From Euryarchaeota archaeon Ods02 (lineage in GTDB: Archaea; Halobacteriota; Halobacteria; Halobacteriales; Halorutilaceae), in NCBI GenBank assembly GCA_028751075.1, contig JAQZDA010000007.1, forward strand, positions 28,766 to 92,765: 64,000 nucleotides of DNA, written 5' to 3'. Made by a program: the position numbers and the translations under genes. A model generated the notes under the pieces. It saw nothing but the letters and a program-made list of their open reading frames with translations. It was not told the DNA's origin and did no database searches. Of this stretch, positions 35,749-44,245 are shown in pieces; the stretch's first letter is position 1; every line of letters starts with the position of its first letter.

Positions 35749-36675
35749 GTGGAGAAGTACCGACCGCAGACGCTGGAAGAGGTGGTAGGGCAGGAGGAGA
35801 TAACGGACCGGCTGCAGTCTTACGTGGAGACGGGCAACGTCCCCAACCTCTTGTTCGCGGGTCCGGCGGGCGTCGGCAAGACCACCTGCGCTCACGCCGT
35901 CGCCCGCGAGCTATACGGCGAACGCTGGAGGGACAACTTCACCGAGCTGAACGCCAGCGACGAACGTGGCATCGACGTCGTCCGGGACAAGATCAAGAAC
36001 TTCGCACGCGCCGCCCCCGTCGGAGACGCCGACTACAAGCTTATCTTCCTCGACGAAGCCGACAGCTTGACGCGTGACGCCCAGCCCGCGCTCCGCAGGA
36101 CGATGGAGATGTACACGAACACCTGCCGGTTCATCCTCTCCTGCAACTACTCTTCGAACATAATCGACCCCATCCAGTCACGGTGTACGGTGTTCAGGTT
36201 CCGCAGTGTCGACGACGAAGACCTCATGAGGCGGCTGCGGTACATCGCAGACGAGGAGGACGTCACCGTCACAGGTGACGGGTTGAAGGCGTTGGCGTAC
36301 GTCAGCCAGGGTGACGTCCGACGCGCGGTGAACAGTCTTCAGGCGGCGGCCGCGCTCGAGGACGCCGTCGACGAGGAAGTTGTGTACGCGACGACGTCGA
36401 CGGCTCGACCGGAGGAGGTTGAGGAGATGCTGGAGGCGGCTTCGGAAGGCAAGTTCAAGGAGGCGAGATCGAAGCTAAAGGAGCTTCTGGAGGGCAAGGG
36501 TATCTCCGGCGGCGACCTCATAGATCAGATCCACAGGAGCGCCACCGACCTGGATCTCGACGAAAGCAGTCAGGTGGAGCTGATGGACGAGATAGGTGAG
36601 ACGGACTACCGAATCTCGACGGGTGCTGACGAACGGATCCAGTTGGAGGCGTTCTTAGCGGGGCTCGCTCGGTAG
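35749..36675 (+). CDS. rfcS: Replication factor C small subunit
   Basis: Clamp-loader AAA subunit of 308 residues from the first canonical start (GTG). The Walker A is [19 protein letters not shown], the Walker B is [22 protein letters not shown], the SRC motif is [12 protein letters not shown] and sensor 1 is LSCNYSS. The conserved N-terminus ([13 protein letters not shown]) extends five codons upstream of 35749 with no ATG/GTG/TTG. A strong Shine-Dalgarno at 35718-35727 points to an ATC at 35734 (see findings). The 3' end overlaps the next gene by 21 bases. Confidence 0.94.
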   Translation: MEKYRPQTLEEVVGQEEITDRLQSYVETGNVPNLLFAGPAGVGKTTCAHAVARELYGERWRDNFTELNASDERGIDVVRDKIKNFARAAPVGDADYKLIFLDEADSLTRDAQPALRRTMEMYTNTCRFILSCNYSSNIIDPIQSRCTVFRFRSVDDEDLMRRLRYIADEEDVTVTGDGLKALAYVSQGDVRRAVNSLQAAAALEDAVDEEVVYATTSTARPEEVEEMLEAASEGKFKEARSKLKELLEGKGISGGDLIDQIHRSATDLDLDESSQVELMDEIGETDYRISTGADERIQLEAFLAGLAR

Positions 36676-37761
36676 GTCGTCGGAGTCGTCTCCGGAACCG
36701 GATCGGGCTTCCTCTTCGGGTTCACGGGAGTCGTCGTCTCCCGTACCTTCTTCGGGTTCTGAGCCATCGTCGTCTATTTCGTCATCCCCTGTGTCGTCTC
36801 CTTCTTCCTCGGCAACCGTGACGACGTGTCTGACCTCGCCTGAGTCGTCTGACTTGGCTCTGCTGTAGACGCGTCTGGCGTAAAGCATCGACGTCGCTAT
36901 CAAGAGCAAGCCCGCCGCCATCAGGGCGTAGTTGTAGGGCTCGAGATGCTCCGTGATGTGGGGGTCTACCTCCTCACCCTGCATCTGATAGAAAGCGCCT
37001 TCGTACCGTATCAACGCGACCTCCTGCAGCAGCATCTGATGTTCCGCGGACACAGATGCTTCCTCGCCTCGGATGGCTGCGGCTACTTCATCACGTACCT
37101 CCGCGGGTACGTCGTCTATCTCTCCGACGCGTTCGAGAGAAATCAACACGTCCTCCATCGACTGCTCGGTCACCGAGAGATATCGTTCGTCATCCGATGT
37201 CTCCTCGAACCCGAGGGCGTAGAAGACCTCCTCGTCGCGTACGAAGTCATACGCCGTCAACGTCGAAGCGTTGTCGTCGACCCTCGATTCGTTTCCAGCT
37301 ATCGCTTCCTCAAGCACCGGTGACTCATCTGCCGTACGGTTCGCGAGATCCACTACGATAGTTCCGGCGGCCTCCTGATAAGTCAACAGACCGGCGTCCT
37401 CGTCGAACGCTGGCTGCAGGAGGGAGCCGTCGTGTAGCACTAGCCCCGTGCGCTGGACGTACTGCTCGAACGCTTCCTCTTCACCGGGCTGAACCTCGAA
37501 ACCCTGACCTACTGCGGCGTCGAATATCGCGCGGTCTTCGTCCGTGAGCTGCTCTGACCTCACGGGCACGAGGTCGGGTACGTAGATCAGGTCACCCATC
37601 TCCCCCGCTAGTTCGGCAAATGCGAAGTCGTCTATCTCTACCTCTTGAGCGGTCAGTTCGATCTCTCCCTCTACCTCCGCCATACCCATGAATGCGGGGT
37701 TGGCTATAGCTAGAACCCCCAACGCGAGCAACACCACCGCTATGACTTCGTCTCTCTCCAT
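36655..37761 (-). CDS. Two-TM protein with acidic cytoplasmic tail, last gene of the transfer operon
   Basis: 368 residues. A signal anchor (residues 6-28) is followed by an outer domain of about 250 residues, rich in acidic helices, and a second TM helix ([20 protein letters not shown], about 277-297). The tail is very acidic, low-complexity, about 70 residues of D, E, S and G. I do not recognise the family. It is 26 bases from the VirB4-like gene and overlaps the rfcS 3' end by 21 bases in convergent orientation. Confidence 0.8.
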   Translation of the reverse strand: MERDEVIAVVLLALGVLAIANPAFMGMAEVEGEIELTAQEVEIDDFAFAELAGEMGDLIYVPDLVPVRSEQLTDEDRAIFDAAVGQGFEVQPGEEEAFEQYVQRTGLVLHDGSLLQPAFDEDAGLLTYQEAAGTIVVDLANRTADESPVLEEAIAGNESRVDDNASTLTAYDFVRDEEVFYALGFEETSDDERYLSVTEQSMEDVLISLERVGEIDDVPAEVRDEVAAAIRGEEASVSAEHQMLLQEVALIRYEGAFYQMQGEEVDPHITEHLEPYNYALMAAGLLLIATSMLYARRVYSRAKSDDSGEVRHVVTVAEEEGDDTGDDEIDDDGSEPEEGTGDDDSREPEEEARSGSGDDSDDLPSEPR

Positions 37762-37787
37762 CTTGCCTTTGACTTCAGGGGCTCGGT

Positions 37788-40700
37788 TTATCTATCTTCC
37801 CCTAGCTCTGGATCCCCCTGGAACCCGCTCTGGTTCAGCGCTTCTTCGAGCGAGTCGTCTTCGTCGGGGTCGAAGTCCACGACGGTCCTCTCTAGCTCGT
37901 TGGCGCGGACGTGCAGCGGGTACCAGCCTTCGTCGGCGACGCCGAGCAATCCTTCGCTGTAGCCGGCGGCTTCGTCACCCGCCATAGCGTTGGCCACGTA
38001 CTCCATCTGTCTGTCGTTGAGATCCAGCTCGTCCGCGAGCTCCCGGTCCATGCCTTCGATGCGGTGGAGGAGCTTCAGCGAACAGTTGTCTGCGATGGCT
38101 TCGCTCTCGTCGTGGGCGAAGAACTCGTCGATGGTCTGCGTGATGAACTGGATGGAGAGGTCGTAGTGTCGGCTGTGTCGGACCGCTTGTTCGAGGAACT
38201 CGAGGTTCGCGTGATCTCTGAGAATGTAACGGGCTTCGTCGATGGCGAAAAGCACGCGTTTGTCTGTCTGCTTCGCTCTTTCGTACACCGCGTTGAAAAG
38301 TAGCTGCATCATCAATCCGGTGCCGCCGCGGGTCTCCTGCTGCTGTAGGTCGAGGTAGATGACCTTCGACCCCGTGATATCTATCTCCGTCGGCCGCGAG
38401 AGGTTCTCGAACTCACCGCCCTCGGTGAACGGCTCCATCCCTATCAATAGCTCGCTTGCGTTGGACTCTATCTTCCGGCGTTCCTCGTCGCTCTCCGAAA
38501 CCGTGTGTTCACCTGGGTTCTCCGCCATCTCCTTCAGGACGTCGACGACGTCGGATATCACGGGGCTGTCGTTGCCGTGAGTCCCTGGGTCGCGGTAGAT
38601 GTCCTTCTCGTTGTAAGCTTGCTTCACCGCGGTCTCCAGGGTACCCCGGCGTTCGCCGAGCGGGTTGCCTCGGCTGTCGAAGTACGCGCTGAAGAACGAC
38701 ATCACGTCCTTGAGCTTCGCGCCGAAGGGGTCGAGCTCGCCGCCCGTCCGCTCCAGCACGTCGTCCGGCGTCTCCCGTATCTCCAGGGGGTTGAGTCCGA
38801 CGTTGCCGCCGACGACAACGCGTTCACCGCCGAGTGCTTCGTTGACGCCTACGAACCCCTTCAGTGGGTCGAGCATCACTACGATGGTGTCCTCGTCCTG
38901 GCTCAGCGTACGGGTGATGTTGAGCTTGGTGCTGAAGGACTTCCCGCTACCGATGTTGCCGATCACGAGGGTGTTGTATCCTGTCTCCCTGTTGAACCTG
39001 TCGACGATGACGGGGCTGCCGTTGAACGCGTGGACCCCGTACTCGACTCCGGATTCCTCTATCAAGGTGGAGCTGCTGAATGGGAAAGTCGCTCCGACGG
39101 CGCCACCCATCATCGCGGTCTTCTTGTTCAGGTGGTCGCGTGCTATCGGGCTCGTCGACCGTGCGGCGAGATCCTGTCTGCCGGACGCGGTCACCGAGCG
39201 GACGTTCGCTGGCGCCCGACGGAGTCCGGCGCGGACGTTGCCTGCGGCGGTGTCGAGCGCCTGACGGCTGTCTTCGCGGACGGTGACGTACATCGAGACG
39301 TCGAAGACCTCCGTCGGCGTGTTACGGACGACGTCGTACATCTCCTCCGCGTCTTCGAGGTCCTTCTGCACGCCTCGCGCGTCTACGTCCCGGCGTTCGC
39401 GTTTCCGCTCGTACTTCGCCTCAAGGGTGCCGACGCGGTCCTTCAGCTCCTCCTGCGCCCTCCGGGTGTCGCGGGGTTCGACGTGGATGCTGACGTCGGT
39501 CTCGACGCCTGGTTCGGTGAACAGTCTTTCGAGGAAGCCGTCGACGGGTTGGTCGGGGTAGCCTTCCGCCCACATCGTGGTCGTCCACCGGCTGCCGAGC
39601 TTGGCGGCGTCGCGTTCGAACGTCGCCTGCGACGGCGCCACCAGCGACCTGTGTAGCTCGTCGAGGTCGTCTGTGACGTCACCTTCCGTCGGTTCCTCTC
39701 CATCGCTCCGCAGGAAACTCAGGAATCCCCCGTCATCTCTCTCTTCGACGTCGGCTTCGTCGGATTCATCGTCGGCACGTGACTCCATCGCTCCACCGTC
39801 CTCCTGTACGTCGTGGGCGAGGTCGGATTCCCCGGCGACGATGGTTTTCTCCCGTACCTTCGACCGTCCACCGCCGCCGGAGCCCTCGCCCTCCCAGTAC
39901 TCTATCAGGAGGTCGACGAGGTCGTCGGAGTCGACGCGGTGGGCGCGGCAGCCGTCCAGCCGCTGGACACCTTCCTTCTCCACCATCTCCAGCCGGGTGT
40001 CGAGCTCGTCGAAAGCCCGCAAGCGCTTCTCCTCCTCCGTCAAGCCGTCGCTGGAGGTGAACAATCCGATGAACCCGCCGACGAAGGGTATCTCCGACAG
40101 CGACTCCAGCGCGCCTCCGCCTCCGACCTCGGTGTCCGTGGCTTCGTCGACGCCGACGGGGACGACCACGTAGTGCTCTCTGAGGTTGGTGCCCCGCGCC
40201 TCCAGCTCCCTGGGGTACCAGTGAAGCCATTCCTCGACGAGGGCGCGGTAGACGGGGTTGCTGGCGACGTCTTCGTCGTCGAGTCGGTCCTCGCGTCGAC
40301 GCAGGAACTCCTCTATGGGGAACTCCGTCGTCGTGGAGTACACCTGCACCGGCCATTCCACCGTGTTGTTGAAGAAGTCCGCGAACTCGTCGACGTTGTT
40401 CCGCCACCGGCGGTCGGTGGCGAGAGCCATGTTCGCGGGTTCGACCTCGACTGCGCCCACGAAGACGTCGTCCACCCTCTCGACCGCATCCCTGTCGGGG
40501 TGGATGCGGTGGACGTCCGTCAGCTCCTGCGTCCTCTCCTCGGTCTCGTAGGACTTCGACGTCGGGAGGTCCCTCTGCTCTCGGGCGCTGTCGAAGTCGT
40601 ACCGGACGTGCTCTACCTCGCTCGGTCGACGTAGGTGGTGTACGTAGGTGGAGAGCCACTCGCTGGCCGTAAGGTGGTCGGGCGTGAGGTAGATCGCGAG

Positions 40701-40901
40701 AGCGCCGGCGAGGAGGGCGAGAGCGCTGATGACGTAGCCTGCGACGCGGTACTCCGCGGGTATGACGTAAGCCGTCAGGAGGACCGCGGCGATGAACGGT
40801 GCGGCGGCGACGAACAGGTCGTCGAGGGTGTATCCACGCCAGAACTCGTCGCTCTCACCGAGCTTCTTGGGAACGCGTCGGGTGGGGTCGTTGGAAGCCA
40901 T
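37788..40901 (-). CDS. VirB4/TraC-type secretion ATPase with PrgI-like N-terminus
   Basis: 1037-residue ATPase of the FtsK-HerA superfamily, VirB4 branch. Residues 25-75 carry two TM helices (LDDLFVAAAPFIAAVLLTA; YVISALALLAGALAIYL), resembling PrgI fused to VirB4. A long accessory region follows. The Walker A is NTLVIGNIGSGKSFSTK (residues 643-659) and the Walker B is KRVLFAIDEARYIL (881-894), followed by QFITQTIDEF and the ending motif NCSLKLLHRIEGMD. It would power substrate or pilus translocation across the membrane. It overlaps the VirB6-like gene by 1 base (TGATG) and sits in a six-gene operon. Confidence 0.85.
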   Translation of the reverse strand: MASNDPTRRVPKKLGESDEFWRGYTLDDLFVAAAPFIAAVLLTAYVIPAEYRVAGYVISALALLAGALAIYLTPDHLTASEWLSTYVHHLRRPSEVEHVRYDFDSAREQRDLPTSKSYETEERTQELTDVHRIHPDRDAVERVDDVFVGAVEVEPANMALATDRRWRNNVDEFADFFNNTVEWPVQVYSTTTEFPIEEFLRRREDRLDDEDVASNPVYRALVEEWLHWYPRELEARGTNLREHYVVVPVGVDEATDTEVGGGGALESLSEIPFVGGFIGLFTSSDGLTEEEKRLRAFDELDTRLEMVEKEGVQRLDGCRAHRVDSDDLVDLLIEYWEGEGSGGGGRSKVREKTIVAGESDLAHDVQEDGGAMESRADDESDEADVEERDDGGFLSFLRSDGEEPTEGDVTDDLDELHRSLVAPSQATFERDAAKLGSRWTTTMWAEGYPDQPVDGFLERLFTEPGVETDVSIHVEPRDTRRAQEELKDRVGTLEAKYERKRERRDVDARGVQKDLEDAEEMYDVVRNTPTEVFDVSMYVTVREDSRQALDTAAGNVRAGLRRAPANVRSVTASGRQDLAARSTSPIARDHLNKKTAMMGGAVGATFPFSSSTLIEESGVEYGVHAFNGSPVIVDRFNRETGYNTLVIGNIGSGKSFSTKLNITRTLSQDEDTIVVMLDPLKGFVGVNEALGGERVVVGGNVGLNPLEIRETPDDVLERTGGELDPFGAKLKDVMSFFSAYFDSRGNPLGERRGTLETAVKQAYNEKDIYRDPGTHGNDSPVISDVVDVLKEMAENPGEHTVSESDEERRKIESNASELLIGMEPFTEGGEFENLSRPTEIDITGSKVIYLDLQQQETRGGTGLMMQLLFNAVYERAKQTDKRVLFAIDEARYILRDHANLEFLEQAVRHSRHYDLSIQFITQTIDEFFAHDESEAIADNCSLKLLHRIEGMDRELADELDLNDRQMEYVANAMAGDEAAGYSEGLLGVADEGWYPLHVRANELERTVVDFDPDEDDSLEEALNQSGFQGDPELGEDR

Positions 40902-42082
40902 CAGCTTCCACCTCCAGTATCCCTTACCTTCCTGCGGGATCGATGGAAGTCGTGTCTAGATCGGTATCCCCCTCCCGTTGAGTCCGGTAAGTCGTACCTT
41001 CGAACACCCCGCGTCCCGTGGTTGGCTGCCGAGCTGTAGGAGGGTGTGTCGGGTCTACCAGGTGCCTCCCCGGTAGAGGAAATGTCTGAATCTCTGTGCA
41101 CCTCCGTTCGTCTCCGCATCCTGGGTTCTTCACGGCCTTTCTCCACTGGAGCTCTCTCGCTATCTAGCTGTATATTGGGTTCAGCTGTCATACTTCTCAC
41201 ACCTGGGGTCTTCAAGAACAGGTAGTAGGATACGATAAGAACCAGTAGGGGTACTGCTAGGCCCAGCATGAAGGGGGCTGTTGCGTGTCCGAACGCCTGG
41301 ACGGGGTCGAAGACCCCGAAGACTAGGTCGCCGACGCGGTAGATGATAGCTGCGGGCACCGTTATGAACGCCAGAGGTACGAACTTGAAGGCGACGTCCG
41401 CGACTATCGAGGAGAGGTAGGCGAACGGTCCGATGTCGACTATCCAGAAGGCTACGGCGAGCGGCATACCGACCATCAGGGCGTAGACGCCGATCCATCT
41501 GATGAGATACGTCAGTATCAGTGCAACGAACACTCCTGCTTCGACGACTGCGAGCCCCGCCGTGCTCACGGTTCCGACTCCCTCCAGAGCCATGGTCTCC
41601 TGTAACGTGGCGGCCATATCGTCGGGTGGTGGTGCGATAGTGGTGGCGAGGGCGTCGGCGAAACGGAGGGTGAACGCTCCGATGCTCCACCACGCTATCA
41701 CGAAGAGGAAAGCGACCACTAGCCGTCTTTTCGCCTTCGACTTCTCGTAACCCGAGAGCAACGTGCCGAATATCCCGGTGAAAAGTATCAGAGCTATCGC
41801 CAGCGCTATCAACGCGACGGTCAACGGCAGCACGGCCTCGGTGTAGTAGGTATACAGGGAGATCCACGGCTCGTTCATCGGTTCACCGAGGAAGAAACCC
41901 TCCTGAGCCTGAGGGTGAGGGGTTCGTATGGTAGCTATCAAAGCCATCTCCATCATACCCTGACTGGTGTCGTGGAGATCAGTTGCTCCGTCGGCCAGCA
42001 CCTCCCTGGCGGCCTGTATGATGCCATCGACGAAAGCTACTCCTTCTGTCATCTGCTTGGTTAGTTGGAGAAGTACATTCAC
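40901..42082 (-). CDS. Polytopic membrane protein, VirB6/CedA-like
   Basis: 393 residues with about six TM helices between residues 80 and 320 (TEAVLPLTVALIALAIALIL; RRLVVAFLFVIAWWSIGAFT; VEAGVFVALILTYLIRWIGV; further helices at 215-310). A hydrophilic basic tail of 80 residues follows. Size, topology and position beside a VirB4-type ATPase and a two-helix pilin candidate fit VirB6/TrbL or the CedA channel of archaeal DNA import. Sequence similarity to those cannot be judged by eye, so the assignment rests on topology and context. Confidence 0.65.
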   Translation of the reverse strand: MNVLLQLTKQMTEGVAFVDGIIQAAREVLADGATDLHDTSQGMMEMALIATIRTPHPQAQEGFFLGEPMNEPWISLYTYYTEAVLPLTVALIALAIALILFTGIFGTLLSGYEKSKAKRRLVVAFLFVIAWWSIGAFTLRFADALATTIAPPPDDMAATLQETMALEGVGTVSTAGLAVVEAGVFVALILTYLIRWIGVYALMVGMPLAVAFWIVDIGPFAYLSSIVADVAFKFVPLAFITVPAAIIYRVGDLVFGVFDPVQAFGHATAPFMLGLAVPLLVLIVSYYLFLKTPGVRSMTAEPNIQLDSERAPVEKGREEPRMRRRTEVHRDSDISSTGEAPGRPDTPSYSSAANHGTRGVRRYDLPDSTGGGYRSRHDFHRSRRKVRDTGGGS

Positions 42083-42092
42083 TTAACTTTGG

Positions 42093-43844
42093 TTATCGCC
42101 AACCCCTCCAGGGCGGCCATAGCTCCAGACCGAGCATCCGGTCGAACATGTAGACGAGGATGAAGAACGGCGTGAGGAACATCAGGAGCTGAAGCAGCAT
42201 ACCGGCTTCCTCCGCCGGACTGTAGTCCTGGTTCAAGACGGTAACCGCCCTGGTGTCCAGGTATCCTGGCTCCCCCTCCGGTGCTTCGTGCCAGTCGCCT
42301 GCGACGTAGTTCGCGGTGACGCCCGCGCTGGCTGGGGTGGAGAGGTTCACTAGCGTCGTTCCATCGAGACCTGTCTGTACCTCTCCGTGTCCAGCTATCT
42401 CTATGTAGTCGTCACCTGTACGGGTGTCGATGGGGTTGCCTTCGCTGTCTTCTAGTCTGACCGCTAGCTGCACCATGTCACCTCTCCTCTGCTGGACCTC
42501 TATATCAAGGTCGGTGTCACGTATCTCCTGCGTCGTCGGAGACATACGGGGTTCTCCGTAGCTGCTTCTGACAGCCCCCTGGATACTCACGGAGTGGGTG
42601 CTGGCTCCGTGTCGGACGTCGAGGAGGTTCGGAGACATGTAGACCTCGTCGGGTAGGTCGAATGCGACGTCACCCGGTAGCTCCGGCGGTGTCCGAGGCG
42701 GACCTATAGCTTCCTCCACCGTTGCTTCTCCGCTGACGGTGACTCCAGAGCGTGAGGGATACGCGTGAACCTGGAGCGGGTGGTATCCCCGTGTATCCCC
42801 CCAGGTTTCGGTGGCGTTCGACCTGAGAGCTGTGTCCCAGTCGGTGTCCCTAGCGCTGTAGAACCGGAGGTTGGAGTGTACCGTGGTACCGTCGTCGAAC
42901 TCTATCGAGCTCCATCCGCGTTCTTCGAGGAACGCGAGGAACAGCGCGGAGCTACCGTCGGGGTGGACACCCGCTCGCCCGAGCGCAGGAGGTGGTCCGT
43001 CCTCCTGGAACCCGTAAGGTGTGACCTCGACGGACGTGTCCACGGTGACGCCGTCGTCTGGCTCCTCATCTATCTCTCCCCCGGCTTGTACGCCGACGAA
43101 CGCGGAGACCGCCAGCTCTCCGCTGAACCCCGCCTCTAGCTCGTTGTAGGAAGCGGTGATGGAGCCGCCGGCTTCGGGTCCGCTTCCCTGCCAGATGGCC
43201 TCGGCCGGGTGGTCGGGATCTATCACCTGCTCCACCTGGTATCGGCCGTCGTACACCCAGAGCTGGACGTCTTGTTCGTCGACTGAGCCGTCGACACGGT
43301 AGTCCATAGCGAGATGTATCTCTCCGCCTTCCTCCGGAACAAGCAACGTGTCCTCCGGTGTATCGGGTATCTCCAGCTGCTGTGACCCGGCTGCATCCTG
43401 TCCTTCGTCTATGTCCTCCGGGACGCCGCCGTAGTGGACCTTCGTGCTCGGTGTCACGGCGAACACCTCGACGTAGGCGTCGTGTATCAACCCGCCGTCA
43501 CCGTCCTTGAGGTCTCCTGTGCGGTGCCCTGGGTAGATGGAGCTGTCGTTCCCGCCCCCCTCGAACTCCTGTATCTCTCGCCGGTTCCATCTGTCAGGTG
43601 CCCGCGGTGGCTCGAGGTAGAGGTACCCAGAGCTCGACGACATGAACTCGACGGCTTCCGTGGAAGATGGGTCGAGGTTGTCGGTGTGGTACTGGCTCCA
43701 TAGCTTGTGGAAGTCTCCGTCTACCTGATGGCTTCTCTCCTCGGGAGGCGTGAACTCGTCGGCGGCTGCAGTGGCTGCAAAGGAGGTGAGAGTCAGGAGT
43801 ATAGCTATAGAGGTAGCTGCGGCGGCTGCCGACCGGTAGTTCAT
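42093..43844 (-). CDS. Large exported protein with C-terminal membrane anchor
   Basis: 583 residues. The signal peptide ends at TAAADEF (about residue 28). A long outer region of beta-rich character has several Ig-like stretches (residues 30-530). A single TM helix near the C-terminus (LLQLLMFLTPFFILVYMF) ends in RMLGLELWPPWRGWR. It lies between the pilin candidate (4-base overlap) and the VirB6-like gene (10 bases). Not recognised; it may be an outer assembly or adhesion factor of the transfer machine. Confidence 0.75.
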   Translation of the reverse strand: MNYRSAAAAATSIAILLTLTSFAATAAADEFTPPEERSHQVDGDFHKLWSQYHTDNLDPSSTEAVEFMSSSSGYLYLEPPRAPDRWNRREIQEFEGGGNDSSIYPGHRTGDLKDGDGGLIHDAYVEVFAVTPSTKVHYGGVPEDIDEGQDAAGSQQLEIPDTPEDTLLVPEEGGEIHLAMDYRVDGSVDEQDVQLWVYDGRYQVEQVIDPDHPAEAIWQGSGPEAGGSITASYNELEAGFSGELAVSAFVGVQAGGEIDEEPDDGVTVDTSVEVTPYGFQEDGPPPALGRAGVHPDGSSALFLAFLEERGWSSIEFDDGTTVHSNLRFYSARDTDWDTALRSNATETWGDTRGYHPLQVHAYPSRSGVTVSGEATVEEAIGPPRTPPELPGDVAFDLPDEVYMSPNLLDVRHGASTHSVSIQGAVRSSYGEPRMSPTTQEIRDTDLDIEVQQRRGDMVQLAVRLEDSEGNPIDTRTGDDYIEIAGHGEVQTGLDGTTLVNLSTPASAGVTANYVAGDWHEAPEGEPGYLDTRAVTVLNQDYSPAEEAGMLLQLLMFLTPFFILVYMFDRMLGLELWPPWRGWR

Positions 43845-44212
43845 ATCAGTATGTCGACGCAGCTCGCCATCTCGGGACTGGTGACCTCGACCAGGAGGTT
43901 CATGATCGCTCCGATGAACAGGATGCCGACTCCGTACTTGATGGCGTCGTTACGGGTTTTCAGCCATTTCTTCTTCTTCTGAGGGTTCTGGGTGTAGGTC
44001 AGGACGAGCATCGCGGTCATCGCGACGAGCGCGCCGACTACAGGTCCTATCGCAGCCAGGAGTGTGATGAGGTTGTCCATGGCGACTACTAGCTGGTTGT
44101 CGCAGATGTCGGGTATCTCCTCGTCGTTCTGCGCGACCACTGGCTGTACTGCGACGGCCGCGGTGAACGCCATGGCGACTGCGGTCTGACGGAGTCGTCG
44201 TTTCTCCGGCAT
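43841..44212 (-). CDS. Two-helix pilin candidate, VirB2/CedA1-like
   Basis: 123 residues. A signal peptide of about 28 residues ends AVAVQPVVAQ. The mature part has two hydrophobic helices (LITLLAAIGPVVGALVAMTA and YGVGILFIGAIMNLLVEV) joined by a strongly basic loop (QNPQKKKKWLKTRND). Two cysteines lie at 37 and about 118, flanking the helices. A small two-helix protein with a basic loop after a cleaved signal is the layout of VirB2, TraA and CedA1 pilins. Its gene overlaps the next by 4 bases. Confidence 0.7.
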   Translation of the reverse strand: MPEKRRLRQTAVAMAFTAAVAVQPVVAQNDEEIPDICDNQLVVAMDNLITLLAAIGPVVGALVAMTAMLVLTYTQNPQKKKKWLKTRNDAIKYGVGILFIGAIMNLLVEVTSPEMASCVDILI

Positions 44213-44245
44213 AGCTTGGTTGTCTCTTTTACTCGGCTGACGGAC

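Noticed and set aside
39813..40634. Plus-strand open frame opposite the VirB4-like gene
   Set aside because: Antisense shadow without family motifs; the opposite strand has the Walker motifs and operon overlaps.
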